Positions 8,116-15,617 of a DNA stretch of 33,594 nucleotides are shown in pieces (positions within the stretch are counted from its first letter, which is position 1; each line of letters opens with the position of its first letter). Made by a program: the position numbers and the translations under genes. The stretch comes from Delftia sp. PS-11 (GTDB lineage: Bacteria > Pseudomonadota > Gammaproteobacteria > Burkholderiales > Burkholderiaceae_C): contig NZ_JACSYA010000045.1 in the NCBI RefSeq assembly GCF_029870285.1, forward strand, positions 1 to 33,594, in the 5' to 3' direction. The notes under the pieces are model-generated. The model worked only from the letters and a program-made list of their open reading frames with translations, made no database searches and was not told the origin of the DNA.

Positions 8116-9884
8116 GCAACCAAGCTGAACTCAAGACCGTCGATCCGGTCACCGTGGAAATCATCCGCAACGGCCTGTACGCCGTCACCGAGGAGATGAA
8201 GACCAACCTGACGCGCACGGCCTACAACCTCATCATCTACGAGGCGCTGGATTTCACGGTCGGGCTGTTCACCAAGGAGGGCGATACGGTCTCAATAGGC
8301 CTGGGCCTGCCCATGTTCATCCGCGGCATGTCCGAGACCGTCAAGGCCAAGATCCGCCATTTCGGCTACGAGAACATCCTGCCGGGCGACATTCTGGTCA
8401 CCAACGATGCCTACACCACGGGCAGCCACCTGAACCACTTCACCTTCACCATGCCGGTGTTCCATGAAGGGCGGCTCGAAGGCTTCACCTGCTGCATGGC
8501 CCACTGGCTGGACGTGGGCGGCACGCTGGGCAACGTCACGACGGACATTTTCAGCGAGGGGATCCAGATTCCCATCATGAAGTACCAGCGCCAGGGCGTG
8601 GTCAACCAGGATCTGGTCGATATCATTGCTATGAATGTGCGCCTGGCCGAGCGCGCCCTGGGCGATTTGCGCGCCCAGATCACGGCCATTACCACGGGCG
8701 AGCGCCGCTATGTCGAGCTGCTGCAGCGCTATGGCGCGGGCGCGGTCAACGGTGCGATTGCGCAGATCATGGACGCCAGCGAGGCCGTGGCGCGCAAGAA
8801 CACGCTGTCCATTCCCGACGGGGTGTACGAGGCCGAGTCCTTCATGGATGACGATGGCCTGGAGATCGGCAAACGCATCCCCATCCGGGTGAAGGTCACG
8901 GTGCAGGGCGACGAGATGACGGTGGACCTGTCGGATGTGTCCAAGCAGGTGCGGGGGTTCTACAACTCGGGCTTCACGACGGGCATTGCCTGCGCGCAGG
9001 TGGCCTACAAGTGCCTCACGACGCCGACCGACTACCCGGTCAATGACGGGAGCTTCCGGCCGCTGAAGGTGATCATGCCCATGGGCACGGTCATCAGCGC
9101 CGAGCGCCCCTATCCCATGCGCGTGTGGATGACCTTCCCCATGACGGTCATCGACACCATTTTCAAGGCCCTGGCGCCGGCCATTCCCGACCGCTCCATC
9201 GCGGGCCACCATGCCGACCTGGTGTTTCCCAACATCCACGGCATATCGCCCGAGGATGGCCGGCTGTTCATCGTCGGCATCGGCCCGCTGGGCGGCGGCT
9301 GGGGCGCCAAGAGCCGTGAGGATGGCGTCTCCGTCACCGTCTGCATCAACGATGGCGACACCCACAACAGTCCCACCGAGCAGCTGGAGGCCAAGTACCC
9401 CGTGCTGGTGGAGAAGTACGAAATCCGGCAGGACTCGGCAGGCGCAGGCCAGTACCGTGGCGGCCTGGGCGCGGAGATGGTGGTGCAGGCGCTGTCGCCC
9501 TTCACCGTCACCACGCGCATCGACCGCGTGCATTGCAAGCCCTGGGGCCTGGAGGGCGGCGGCGACGCCATGGGCAATGGCCTGGCGGTGCGCCACAAGG
9601 GCGAATGGAAGACCGACCATGCCAATGCCAAGATCTTCAACGTGCGGCTCGAACGTGGCGATGCCTACAAGATGCTCTCCGGCGGCGGCGGCGGCTTCGG
9701 CAACCCGCTGGAGCGGGACCTGGACAAGGTGGCCGAGGATGTGCGCGAAGGCTATGTGAGCGCCCAGGTGGCGCGCGAGGTCTACCGCGTGGCCCTGGAT
9801 GCCCGGGGGCAGGTGGATCACGAAGGCACGCAGTTGCTGCGCAGCAGCCCGCGCGCGGCTGCCGTGGCCAGGGACGGGCAGTGA
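8112..9884 (+). CDS. hyuB: Hydantoinase/oxoprolinase family protein, subunit B
   Basis: A 590-residue HyuB-type subunit. The N-terminus DPVTVEIIRNGL, the block starting NDAYTTGSHLNHF at residues 98-110, the AHWLDVGG element, and the C-terminal SGGGGGFGNPLERD are diagnostic of the family. HyuB contributes the hydrolysis or carboxylation site and forms a complex with HyuA. In most family members I recall, the block reads G-G-T-H-L-P-D; here the final Asp position is His109, an unusual variant close to the presumed metal site. The start overlaps the hyuA stop (ATGA), and the stop overlaps the GTG of the next small gene (GTGA), so translation is coupled on both sides. Confidence 0.92.
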   Translation: MSNQAELKTVDPVTVEIIRNGLYAVTEEMKTNLTRTAYNLIIYEALDFTVGLFTKEGDTVSIGLGLPMFIRGMSETVKAKIRHFGYENILPGDILVTNDAYTTGSHLNHFTFTMPVFHEGRLEGFTCCMAHWLDVGGTLGNVTTDIFSEGIQIPIMKYQRQGVVNQDLVDIIAMNVRLAERALGDLRAQITAITTGERRYVELLQRYGAGAVNGAIAQIMDASEAVARKNTLSIPDGVYEAESFMDDDGLEIGKRIPIRVKVTVQGDEMTVDLSDVSKQVRGFYNSGFTTGIACAQVAYKCLTTPTDYPVNDGSFRPLKVIMPMGTVISAERPYPMRVWMTFPMTVIDTIFKALAPAIPDRSIAGHHADLVFPNIHGISPEDGRLFIVGIGPLGGGWGAKSREDGVSVTVCINDGDTHNSPTEQLEAKYPVLVEKYEIRQDSAGAGQYRGGLGAEMVVQALSPFTVTTRIDRVHCKPWGLEGGGDAMGNGLAVRHKGEWKTDHANAKIFNVRLERGDAYKMLSGGGGGFGNPLERDLDKVAEDVREGYVSAQVAREVYRVALDARGQVDHEGTQLLRSSPRAAAVARDGQ

Positions 9885-10255
9885 GTACGGCCATGGCTTC
9901 GGCCCATGCTGCGCAGGCTGGCAGGCTGTGGGAGCTGTGGTGCGGCCTGGCCTTGCGCCATGTCGCACTGGGAGGCGCCTGCGCCTGCGGCGCGGGCGGC
10001 ATCAGCCTGCGTCTGGAGGATTTCGAGCTGGACATCATCGACTACCTGCAGGACGGCGGCGAGCGCTGCGAGCAGGCCGAGGTGTCGGCCTGGTTCCTCG
10101 CCCATCCGGGCCTGGCGCAGGGCGGGCAACCGCTGCGCCGGCTGCTCGATGCGCTGGGCTCGGAGGACGTGCCGCAGGCCGTGGCGCAATGGGCTCTTGC
10201 GCGGCTTGAGCGCACGCTGCGCTCGTTCGCCGAAGTCCATGGAGGGCTGTCATGA
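9881..10255 (+). CDS. Unrecognised 124-residue Cys-x-Cys protein coupled to HyuB and CobW
   Basis: I do not recognise this family. The reading frame starts with the GTG at 9881 (GTGA overlap with hyuB) and stops at 10255 overlapping the CobW start (ATGA). An internal ATG at 9893 is an alternative. The protein has a W-rich amphipathic start (LWELWCGLALRH), then a glycine/cysteine loop with C34-A-C36-G, then an acidic segment LEDFELDIIDYL and a mainly helical C-terminal half. C21, H27, C34, C36 and C63 could form a metal site. No signal peptide or convincing membrane segment is visible. Double coupling, gene order and codon usage argue for a real gene and for a role with HyuAB: third subunit, assembly factor, or recipient of the CobW metal. 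That role is inference. Confidence 0.75.
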   Translation: MSTAMASAHAAQAGRLWELWCGLALRHVALGGACACGAGGISLRLEDFELDIIDYLQDGGERCEQAEVSAWFLAHPGLAQGGQPLRRLLDALGSEDVPQAVAQWALARLERTLRSFAEVHGGLS

Positions 10256-11418
10256 GCGGCCATTTCTCCGCCCTGCTGGCGCTGGCTGAACAGCCGGCCC
10301 CGGGCATTCCGGTCACGGTGCTCACGGGGTTCCTGGGCAGCGGCAAGACCAGCCTGCTCAACCGGCTGCTGGCCTTGCCCGATCTGCGGGATACGGCGAT
10401 CATCGTCAACGAGTTCGGCGCCACGGGCATCGACCAGGCGCTGGTGAGCTTTGCCAGCGAAGACACGGTGCTGCTGGCCAATGGCTGCCTGTGCTGCAGC
10501 GTGCGCGGCGACCTCGTCGGCGCGCTGGAGCGCCTGGCCCAGCGCGCCGAGGGCGCGCCGCGCCGGGTGCTCATCGAGACCAGCGGCCTGGCCGATCCCG
10601 GCCCCATACTGCGCTCCTTCCTGGGCGAGCCCACGGTGCGCGCGCGCTACTTTCTGGCTGGCGTGGCCTGCACGGTCGATGCCATCCTTGCCGAAGCCAC
10701 GCTGTCCGCATACCCCGAGGCCCGCAGGCAGCTGGCGGTCGCGGACCTGGTGCTGATGACCAAGACCGATCTGCTGGCGGGCGCGCCGGTGCCTGCGCAG
10801 CTCATGGTGCAAGTGCGTTCGCTCAACAGCGGCGCGCTGCTGAGCGTGGACCCGGCAAGCCACGTGGACTTGCTGCTGCAGCTCATGTCGGCCAGCCCGG
10901 GCACCATCGATGCCGGTGCCCAGGCGCCGGCGTACCGCGCCGTGCAGCAGGCGCCGGATGCGGCAGCGGTCGGAGTCCACCGCGAGGGCATTTCCTCGTT
11001 TGTGCTGGTGCGCGATCAGCCCCTGCCCACGCAGGCCTTCGGCGAGTGGATGGACATGGTCATGGCCATGCGCGGCGACGACCTGCTGCGCGTCAAGGGC
11101 ATCGTCCATCTGCTGGAAAGTCCGCAGCAGCCGCTGGTCATCCATGGCGTGCAGCACCTGTTCGCACCGCCGCAGCGCCTGCCATGCTGGCCCCGCCAGG
11201 AAAGGCCCCGCCAGGAAAGGCCCGGCCAGGAAGGGCCCCGCCAGGCGAGGCCCGGCCAGGAAGATGACCGGCGCACACGCATCGTCTTCATCACGCGGGG
11301 CCTGGATGCGCAGGCGCTGGACGAGACGCTGAGCGTGCTGGTACGCAGGCACGGGCGCCGTGCACGCGGCGATGGCGCCGCACCCACGATTTCACAAAAA
11401 CAAGGAGACAGAGCATGA
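10252..11418 (+). CDS. CobW/COG0523-family GTP-binding metallochaperone
   Basis: A 388-residue G3E-family GTPase. The Walker A motif GFLGSGKT is at residues 26-33, the metal-binding CxCC motif (C79, C81, C82) lies in NGCLCCSVRG, the Walker B-like IETSGLADP follows, and a TKTD specificity motif is near 167. The CobW C-terminal domain begins around residue 245. COG0523 proteins insert or supply Zn, Co, Fe or nitrile hydratase metal to client enzymes. Placement in a HyuAB operon suggests that the client is HyuAB or the 124-aa protein. The usual His-rich loop of the C-terminal domain is replaced by five PRQER-like pentapeptides (residues 314-338), encoded by a tandem DNA repeat. It overlaps both neighbours by four bases. 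Confidence 0.9.
   Translation: MSGHFSALLALAEQPAPGIPVTVLTGFLGSGKTSLLNRLLALPDLRDTAIIVNEFGATGIDQALVSFASEDTVLLANGCLCCSVRGDLVGALERLAQRAEGAPRRVLIETSGLADPGPILRSFLGEPTVRARYFLAGVACTVDAILAEATLSAYPEARRQLAVADLVLMTKTDLLAGAPVPAQLMVQVRSLNSGALLSVDPASHVDLLLQLMSASPGTIDAGAQAPAYRAVQQAPDAAAVGVHREGISSFVLVRDQPLPTQAFGEWMDMVMAMRGDDLLRVKGIVHLLESPQQPLVIHGVQHLFAPPQRLPCWPRQERPRQERPGQEGPRQARPGQEDDRRTRIVFITRGLDAQALDETLSVLVRRHGRRARGDGAAPTISQKQGDRA
11191..11265 (+). repeat. In-frame 15-bp tandem repeat (five units) inside the CobW gene
   Basis: Five consecutive 15-base units based on CCCCGCCAGGAAAGG occupy 11191-11265. Units 1 and 2 are identical; units 3-5 differ at a few positions. The period is a multiple of three and the array is in frame, giving PRQER, PRQER, PGQEG, PRQAR, PGQED. 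Identical adjacent units suggest recent slippage, so copy number may vary between strains without breaking the frame. Confidence 0.92.
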
Positions 11419-12416
11419 GAAATTTCCACCGCCGGCGGACGCTGCTGAGCGCCTGCGCGGTCATGGCGTGCGCCATGGCCGCCGTGCCTAGCGCCTGGGC
11501 ATCCACAGCCGCTGGCCGGTTTCCCGAGGCCGGCCGCACGGTCAGAATCATTGTGCCCTTTGCGGCCGGGGGCGGCGTGGACAGCGCGGCCCGGCTGTTT
11601 TCGGAGCAGCTGCGCAAGCAGCTGGGCACCACGGTGATCGTCGAGAACCGTGCCGGAGGCAGCGGCGTCGTCGGCGGCCGCGTGGTGCATGGCGCTGCCG
11701 CCGATGGCTATACCCTGCTGTTCTCCGCCGCCACGCATGTGCTGGCCAAGCAGGTGCTGGCCAATGCGCCCTACGACCCGCAGACCGACTTCGCGCCGGT
11801 CGCCCGGGTGGGCGAGGCGCCACTGATGCTGGTGGTTTCTCCCCAGCTGCCCTATGCCAAGGTGGCGGACATACAGGCCGCAGCCGGCACGAAGCGGCAG
11901 TTGACGGCCGCCATTCCTGCCGTGGGCGCTCCCAGCCATCTGGCCACGCTGATGCTGGCCCAGCAGGCGCGGCTGCAGCTCGAATACGTGTCCTACAAGG
12001 GCACGCAGCCCGCTCTGGTCGATGTGGGGGGCGGCCATGTCGATCTGCTGATGGATTCGATGATCTCGGTACTGCCGCTGGCCAAGGGCGGCAAGGTCCG
12101 GCCGATTGCCATTACCTCCAGCAAGCGCAGTTCCCTGGCGCCCGATGTGCCCACCCTGCAGGAGAGCGGGCTTTCGCGGTTTTCCTATGCCTCCTGGTAC
12201 GGCCTGTGGGCGCCCCGTGACACGCCTGCCGACCGCATCCATCGGCTCAACGAGGCGGCCAACGCAGCGGTGGCCGAACTGGCCAAATCCGGCGCCTTCG
12301 CCAGCCTGGGCATAGACCCGGTCACCGAAACCACGGAGCAGTTCAAGCGCTTCATTGCGGCGGATGTGGCCCAGGGCGCTGAACTGCTCAAGAACGCGGG
12401 CTTCAAGCCCGAGTAG
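11415..12416 (+). CDS. Bug-family tripartite tricarboxylate transporter substrate-binding protein
   Basis: A 333-residue periplasmic binding protein of the Bug (TctC-like) family. A basic N-terminus (RNFHRRR) and hydrophobic core end at a signal peptidase site AWA near residue 30. The mature part has the Bug signatures VRIIVPFAAGGGVD, VIVENRAGGSG, DGYTLLF and YDPQTDFAPV. These proteins bind carboxylates or related small molecules and deliver them to TctA/TctB or act as sensors. No tctA/tctB genes are in the window, so it is an orphan receptor, as is common in Burkholderiales. AAGGAG at 11402-11407 serves the ATG at 11415, which overlaps the cobW stop. It probably captures the operon's substrate. 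Confidence 0.92.
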   Translation: MRNFHRRRTLLSACAVMACAMAAVPSAWASTAAGRFPEAGRTVRIIVPFAAGGGVDSAARLFSEQLRKQLGTTVIVENRAGGSGVVGGRVVHGAAADGYTLLFSAATHVLAKQVLANAPYDPQTDFAPVARVGEAPLMLVVSPQLPYAKVADIQAAAGTKRQLTAAIPAVGAPSHLATLMLAQQARLQLEYVSYKGTQPALVDVGGGHVDLLMDSMISVLPLAKGGKVRPIAITSSKRSSLAPDVPTLQESGLSRFSYASWYGLWAPRDTPADRIHRLNEAANAAVAELAKSGAFASLGIDPVTETTEQFKRFIAADVAQGAELLKNAGFKPE

Positions 12417-12441
12417 CCGGCATCGCAATGCGCAAGCCAAC

Positions 12442-12463
12442 GCACACGCACAAGAACGTGTGC
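12442..12463 (+). promoter_or_regulatory. Hairpin GCACACG-N8-CGTGTGC between Bug and porin genes
   Basis: A perfect 7-bp inverted repeat with an 8-base loop lies in the 67-base gap between the Bug gene and the porin Shine-Dalgarno (AAGGAG, 12473-12478). No U-tract follows, so it is not a classical terminator. It may be an mRNA processing or stability element that sets a different porin level from the upstream genes. Confidence 0.5.
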
Positions 12464-12483
12464 CTATTCAAAAAGGAGACAGC

Positions 12484-13593
12484 ATGAATGCATTCATACG
12501 CCACGCCGTGGCTGGGTTTCTGGGGCTTGCCGCCCTGCAGGCCGGGGCCCAGTCCTCGGTCTCGATTTCCGGCACCGTCGATGTGAGCGTGCGCCAGGTC
12601 CATAACCAGGGGCTGGGCTCGGTCACCTCCCAGGTCAGCGGCGCCAATTCCACGAGCAAGCTGGTGCTGCAGGGGCGTGAAAATCTGGGCGATGGCCTGA
12701 GCGCGGGCTTTTACCTGGATGGCACCATCCTCGCGGACACGGGCGCCATGGCGACCGGCGGCTCGTTCTGGGACCGGCGCTCCACGGTCAGCCTGGCATC
12801 CCGGCAATGGGGCGAGCTGCGGATGGGCCGGGACTGGGTGCCGACCCACCTGGTGTGGAGCGGCTTCGACCCCTTCTCCACACTGGGCATTGCCGGCGCC
12901 AACAGCTTTCGCTCCTTCACGGCGTCCAGGGCGCTGGGGCAGGCTTTCGGCACGGCGCCGGAAACCCAGGCCGCCAACCCCACGCTGCGCGTCAGCAATG
13001 CCCTGGAGTACTTTCTGCCCTCGGGGCTGGGTGGATTCCAGGGCAGCCTGATCGTCACGGCCGGCGAGCAGGGCACCACGGCGGCGGGCTTCACGCGGGC
13101 CAACGGGTTCAGGCTGGGCTGGTCGGGCGCAGGCTGGAGCCTGGCGGGGGCGCAGCTGACCACGCGCAACACCAGCAGCGGCATTCCTTTCAAGGACCAG
13201 AGCTACGGCATCTCCTACGACTTCGGCTGGCTCAAGGCCAGCCTGGCGCAGCGCCGCTGGATCCATGGCCCCGACCGCACGGTCAATACCCTGGTCGGCG
13301 CCAGCATCCCGGCCGGGCCCGGCGTGATCAAGCTCAGCTATGTGAAGGCCGATCAGACAGGCGCCACGGCAGCCCAGAGCGCCAACGATGCCGACCTGCT
13401 GGGCCTGGGCTATGTCTATTCGCTGTCGCGGCGCACGGCGCTGTATGTGCATGCGGCGCGCATCTCCAACCGGGCGGGCGCGTCGTTTGCCGTCGCGGGC
13501 GGCCCGGCCGTCAGCGGCGCTGCGTCGGCTGCCAATTATTTTGGCGGGCGCACCTCGACTGCCTTCGAGATCGGCTTGCGCCAGGACTTCTGA
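12484..13593 (+). CDS. Gram-negative porin (OmpC/Omp32-like trimeric porin)
   Basis: A 369-residue outer membrane porin. Residues 1-22 are a signal peptide ending in AGAQS, and the mature protein begins SSVSISGTVDVSV, the first beta strand typical of Comamonadaceae/Neisseriales porins. Further marks are the KLVLQGRENLGDGLSAGFYLD strand pair, WDRRSTVSL, and the C-terminal FEIGLRQDF ending in Phe, the outer-membrane assembly signal. AAGGAG six bases before ATG 12484 fixes the start. It is the last gene of the operon, 67 bases after the Bug gene, and likely provides outer membrane uptake for the same substrate. Confidence 0.93.
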   Translation: MNAFIRHAVAGFLGLAALQAGAQSSVSISGTVDVSVRQVHNQGLGSVTSQVSGANSTSKLVLQGRENLGDGLSAGFYLDGTILADTGAMATGGSFWDRRSTVSLASRQWGELRMGRDWVPTHLVWSGFDPFSTLGIAGANSFRSFTASRALGQAFGTAPETQAANPTLRVSNALEYFLPSGLGGFQGSLIVTAGEQGTTAAGFTRANGFRLGWSGAGWSLAGAQLTTRNTSSGIPFKDQSYGISYDFGWLKASLAQRRWIHGPDRTVNTLVGASIPAGPGVIKLSYVKADQTGATAAQSANDADLLGLGYVYSLSRRTALYVHAARISNRAGASFAVAGGPAVSGAASAANYFGGRTSTAFEIGLRQDF

Positions 13594-13661
13594 CGGGATA
13601 GCGTCCGGCGCGCAGGGCGTGCGACACTGGCGCCCGCCCCATTGCCTGCCAGACCCTGCCC

Positions 13662-14546
13662 ATGACCCAAGAATCCCCTGCGCCAGGTGCCCTGGCCGCC
13701 CTGTTGCCCTGGCTGTTCGTGCTGCTGTGGAGCACGGGCTTCATCGGCGCCAAGTTCGGCCTGCCCTACGTGGAGCCACTGACGTTCCTGTCCATCCGCT
13801 ATGCGGTGGTCATCGTGCTCATGGCGGCGGTGGCCCTGCTGCTGCGCGCGCCCTGGCCGCGTTCGGGGCGCCAGTGGGCGCATATCGCAGTCTGCGGCCT
13901 GCTGGTGCACGGGGTTTACCTGGGAGGCGTTTTCACGGCCATCGCCCATGGCCTGCCTTCGGGCATCACGGCCCTGGTCGTGGGCCTGCAGCCACTGATC
14001 ACGGCCCTGGTGGCGGGCACGCTGCTGGGCGAGTCCGTGCGCCCTCGGCAATGGGCGGGCCTGGCCCTGGGCTTTGCGGGCGTGGCCCTGGTCGTGGCGG
14101 GCAAGATCGCCTCGGTGCCTACGGCGGCCCTGATGGCCATGCTGGCGCCGGCCGTGGTGGCGCTGGCCGGCATCACGGCCGGCACGCTCTACCAAAAGCG
14201 CTTTTGCCCTTCGTTCGACCTGCGCACGGGCGCGGTGATCCAGTACGTTCCCTGCCTGGCCGTGACGGCTGCGCTGGCAGCCGCCAGCGAGACACGGCAG
14301 GTGCAGTGGACGGGCGAGTTCCTGTTTGCGCTGGCCTGGCTGGTGCTGGTGCTGTCCGTGGGGGCCGTGAGCCTGCTGAATCTGCTGATCCGCCGGGGCG
14401 GCGCGGTCAATGTGGCCAGCCTGTTCTACCTGACGCCGCCGGCCACGGCACTGGTCGCCTGGGCCATGTTCGGGGAGACGCTGGCAGGCACAGCCCTGGC
14501 CGGCATGGCGCTGACAGCGGCAGGGGTGTGGCTGGCAAGGCGTTGA
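13662..14546 (+). CDS. EamA family (DMT superfamily) transporter
   Basis: A 294-residue inner membrane protein with about ten hydrophobic segments arranged as two EamA repeats. The first begins LLPWLFVLLWSTGFIGAKFGLPYVEPLTFLSIRY and ends near residue 145 with GLALGFAGVALVV; the second spans about 150-294 and ends with GMALTAAGVWLARR. EamA members mostly export amino acids or metabolites, and the specificity is unknown. It is on the porin strand after a 68-base gap without a clear terminator. It may be the end of that transcription unit or a separate gene paired with the LysR gene downstream. Confidence 0.88.
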   Translation: MTQESPAPGALAALLPWLFVLLWSTGFIGAKFGLPYVEPLTFLSIRYAVVIVLMAAVALLLRAPWPRSGRQWAHIAVCGLLVHGVYLGGVFTAIAHGLPSGITALVVGLQPLITALVAGTLLGESVRPRQWAGLALGFAGVALVVAGKIASVPTAALMAMLAPAVVALAGITAGTLYQKRFCPSFDLRTGAVIQYVPCLAVTAALAAASETRQVQWTGEFLFALAWLVLVLSVGAVSLLNLLIRRGGAVNVASLFYLTPPATALVAWAMFGETLAGTALAGMALTAAGVWLARR

Positions 14547-14610
14547 GCCACGCGGGCGGTGGAACCGGGACATACTGTGGTGTCCCGCTGCTGCCTGTCT
14601 GCTCCCGTCC

Positions 14611-15570
14611 ATGCCCATCAATGAACTTCGCGCCATTGCCACCTTTGCCAAAGCCGTGGAGCTGGGCAGCCTGCGGCAGGCCGCAAAAGCCCAGGGAGTG
14701 AGCCCCCAGGCGGCCAGCCAGGCCGTTGCCCAGCTGGAGCAGCACCTGGGCGTGAGGCTGCTGCACCGGACCACGCGCAGCCTGGCGCTGACCGAGGAAG
14801 GCCGCCATTTCCTGGAGAACACCCAGCCGGCGCTGGCGGCGCTGGACCGCGCGTTGAGCCTGGCGCGCGAAAGCCGCGAGGACATTGCGGGGCCGCTGCG
14901 CATCGTGGGCCCCAAGTCCTCGTTTGCGCCTGTGCTCATGCCGCTGCTCGATGCCTTCTGCCGCCGCCACCCCGGCATCGTGGCCGATGTGCGGCTGGAC
15001 GATGGCATCGGCAACTGGGTGCTGGACCGCGTGGACGTGGGCTTTCGCATCGGGGTCTCGCCTGATGAAAGCGTGATTGCGCGCAGGCTTTTCCCCATCC
15101 AGCTGTTCATCTGTGCATCGCCCGAGTACCTGCAGCGGCATGGCGTGCCCCGGACTCTGGACGATCTGGCTGCCCACCGCTGCAGCGTGTTCCGCCATGG
15201 CTCGTCCGACCATGTGCTGCCCTGGTATCTGCAGATCGGCGGCCGCATCGAGCAGCGGTACATGCCTGCGGCGCTGTCCGTCAACGATGCCGAGCTGGAG
15301 CTGCATGCCGTGCTCTCGGGGCAGGTGATTGCGCAGCTGGCCAACATCGCTGCGGCGCCATACATCCGGTCCGGGCGTCTGGTGCCGCTGCTGCTGGAGC
15401 ATGGCAGCGAGCACATCGGCCTGCATGTCTACTATGGCAGCCGCACGGCCGTGCCCCGGCGCGTGCGTGCCTTCATCGACATGGCGGTGGAGATGCTCCA
15501 GGACGGGGGCGAGCATGTGCTCACGCCCGAGGAGACCACCGCCGCCGCGCAGCGCGGCGGGGCTGGCTAG
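14611..15570 (+). CDS. LysR-type transcriptional regulator
   Basis: A 319-residue LysR protein of the CrgA/DsdC-like group. The helix-turn-helix (SLRQAAKAQGVSPQAASQAVAQLEQHLGVRLL) is in residues 19-50, and the effector domain starts at about residue 90 (GPLRIVGPKSSF). It is unusual in being co-directional with the EamA gene 64 bases upstream and convergent with the molybdenum hydroxylase genes. Its target is therefore unclear: the EamA gene, the hydroxylase operon, or distant genes. Confidence 0.88.
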   Translation: MPINELRAIATFAKAVELGSLRQAAKAQGVSPQAASQAVAQLEQHLGVRLLHRTTRSLALTEEGRHFLENTQPALAALDRALSLARESREDIAGPLRIVGPKSSFAPVLMPLLDAFCRRHPGIVADVRLDDGIGNWVLDRVDVGFRIGVSPDESVIARRLFPIQLFICASPEYLQRHGVPRTLDDLAAHRCSVFRHGSSDHVLPWYLQIGGRIEQRYMPAALSVNDAELELHAVLSGQVIAQLANIAAAPYIRSGRLVPLLLEHGSEHIGLHVYYGSRTAVPRRVRAFIDMAVEMLQDGGEHVLTPEETTAAAQRGGAG

Positions 15571-15617
15571 CCAGCCCCCCGGTCCGGACCCTGCCGGACC
15601 CTGCCGGGCAGGCCCTG
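15571..15617. other. Convergent gap with short direct repeats
   Basis: The 47 bases between the convergent LysR and hydroxylase genes contain two direct copies of GGACCCTGCC followed by a CTGCCGGGCAGG dyad. GC-rich symmetry between convergent genes fits a bidirectional stop or pause, but no T-tract is present on either strand, so I do not call a terminator. Confidence 0.3.

Noticed and set aside
11191..11265. CRISPR-like repeats
   Set aside because: The 15-base units are directly adjacent with no spacers and lie in frame within a GTPase gene, so this is a coding minisatellite.
13594..13661. Terminator between porin and EamA genes
   Set aside because: The gap is GC-rich but I found neither a convincing stem nor a T-tract, so operon read-through into the EamA gene remains open.
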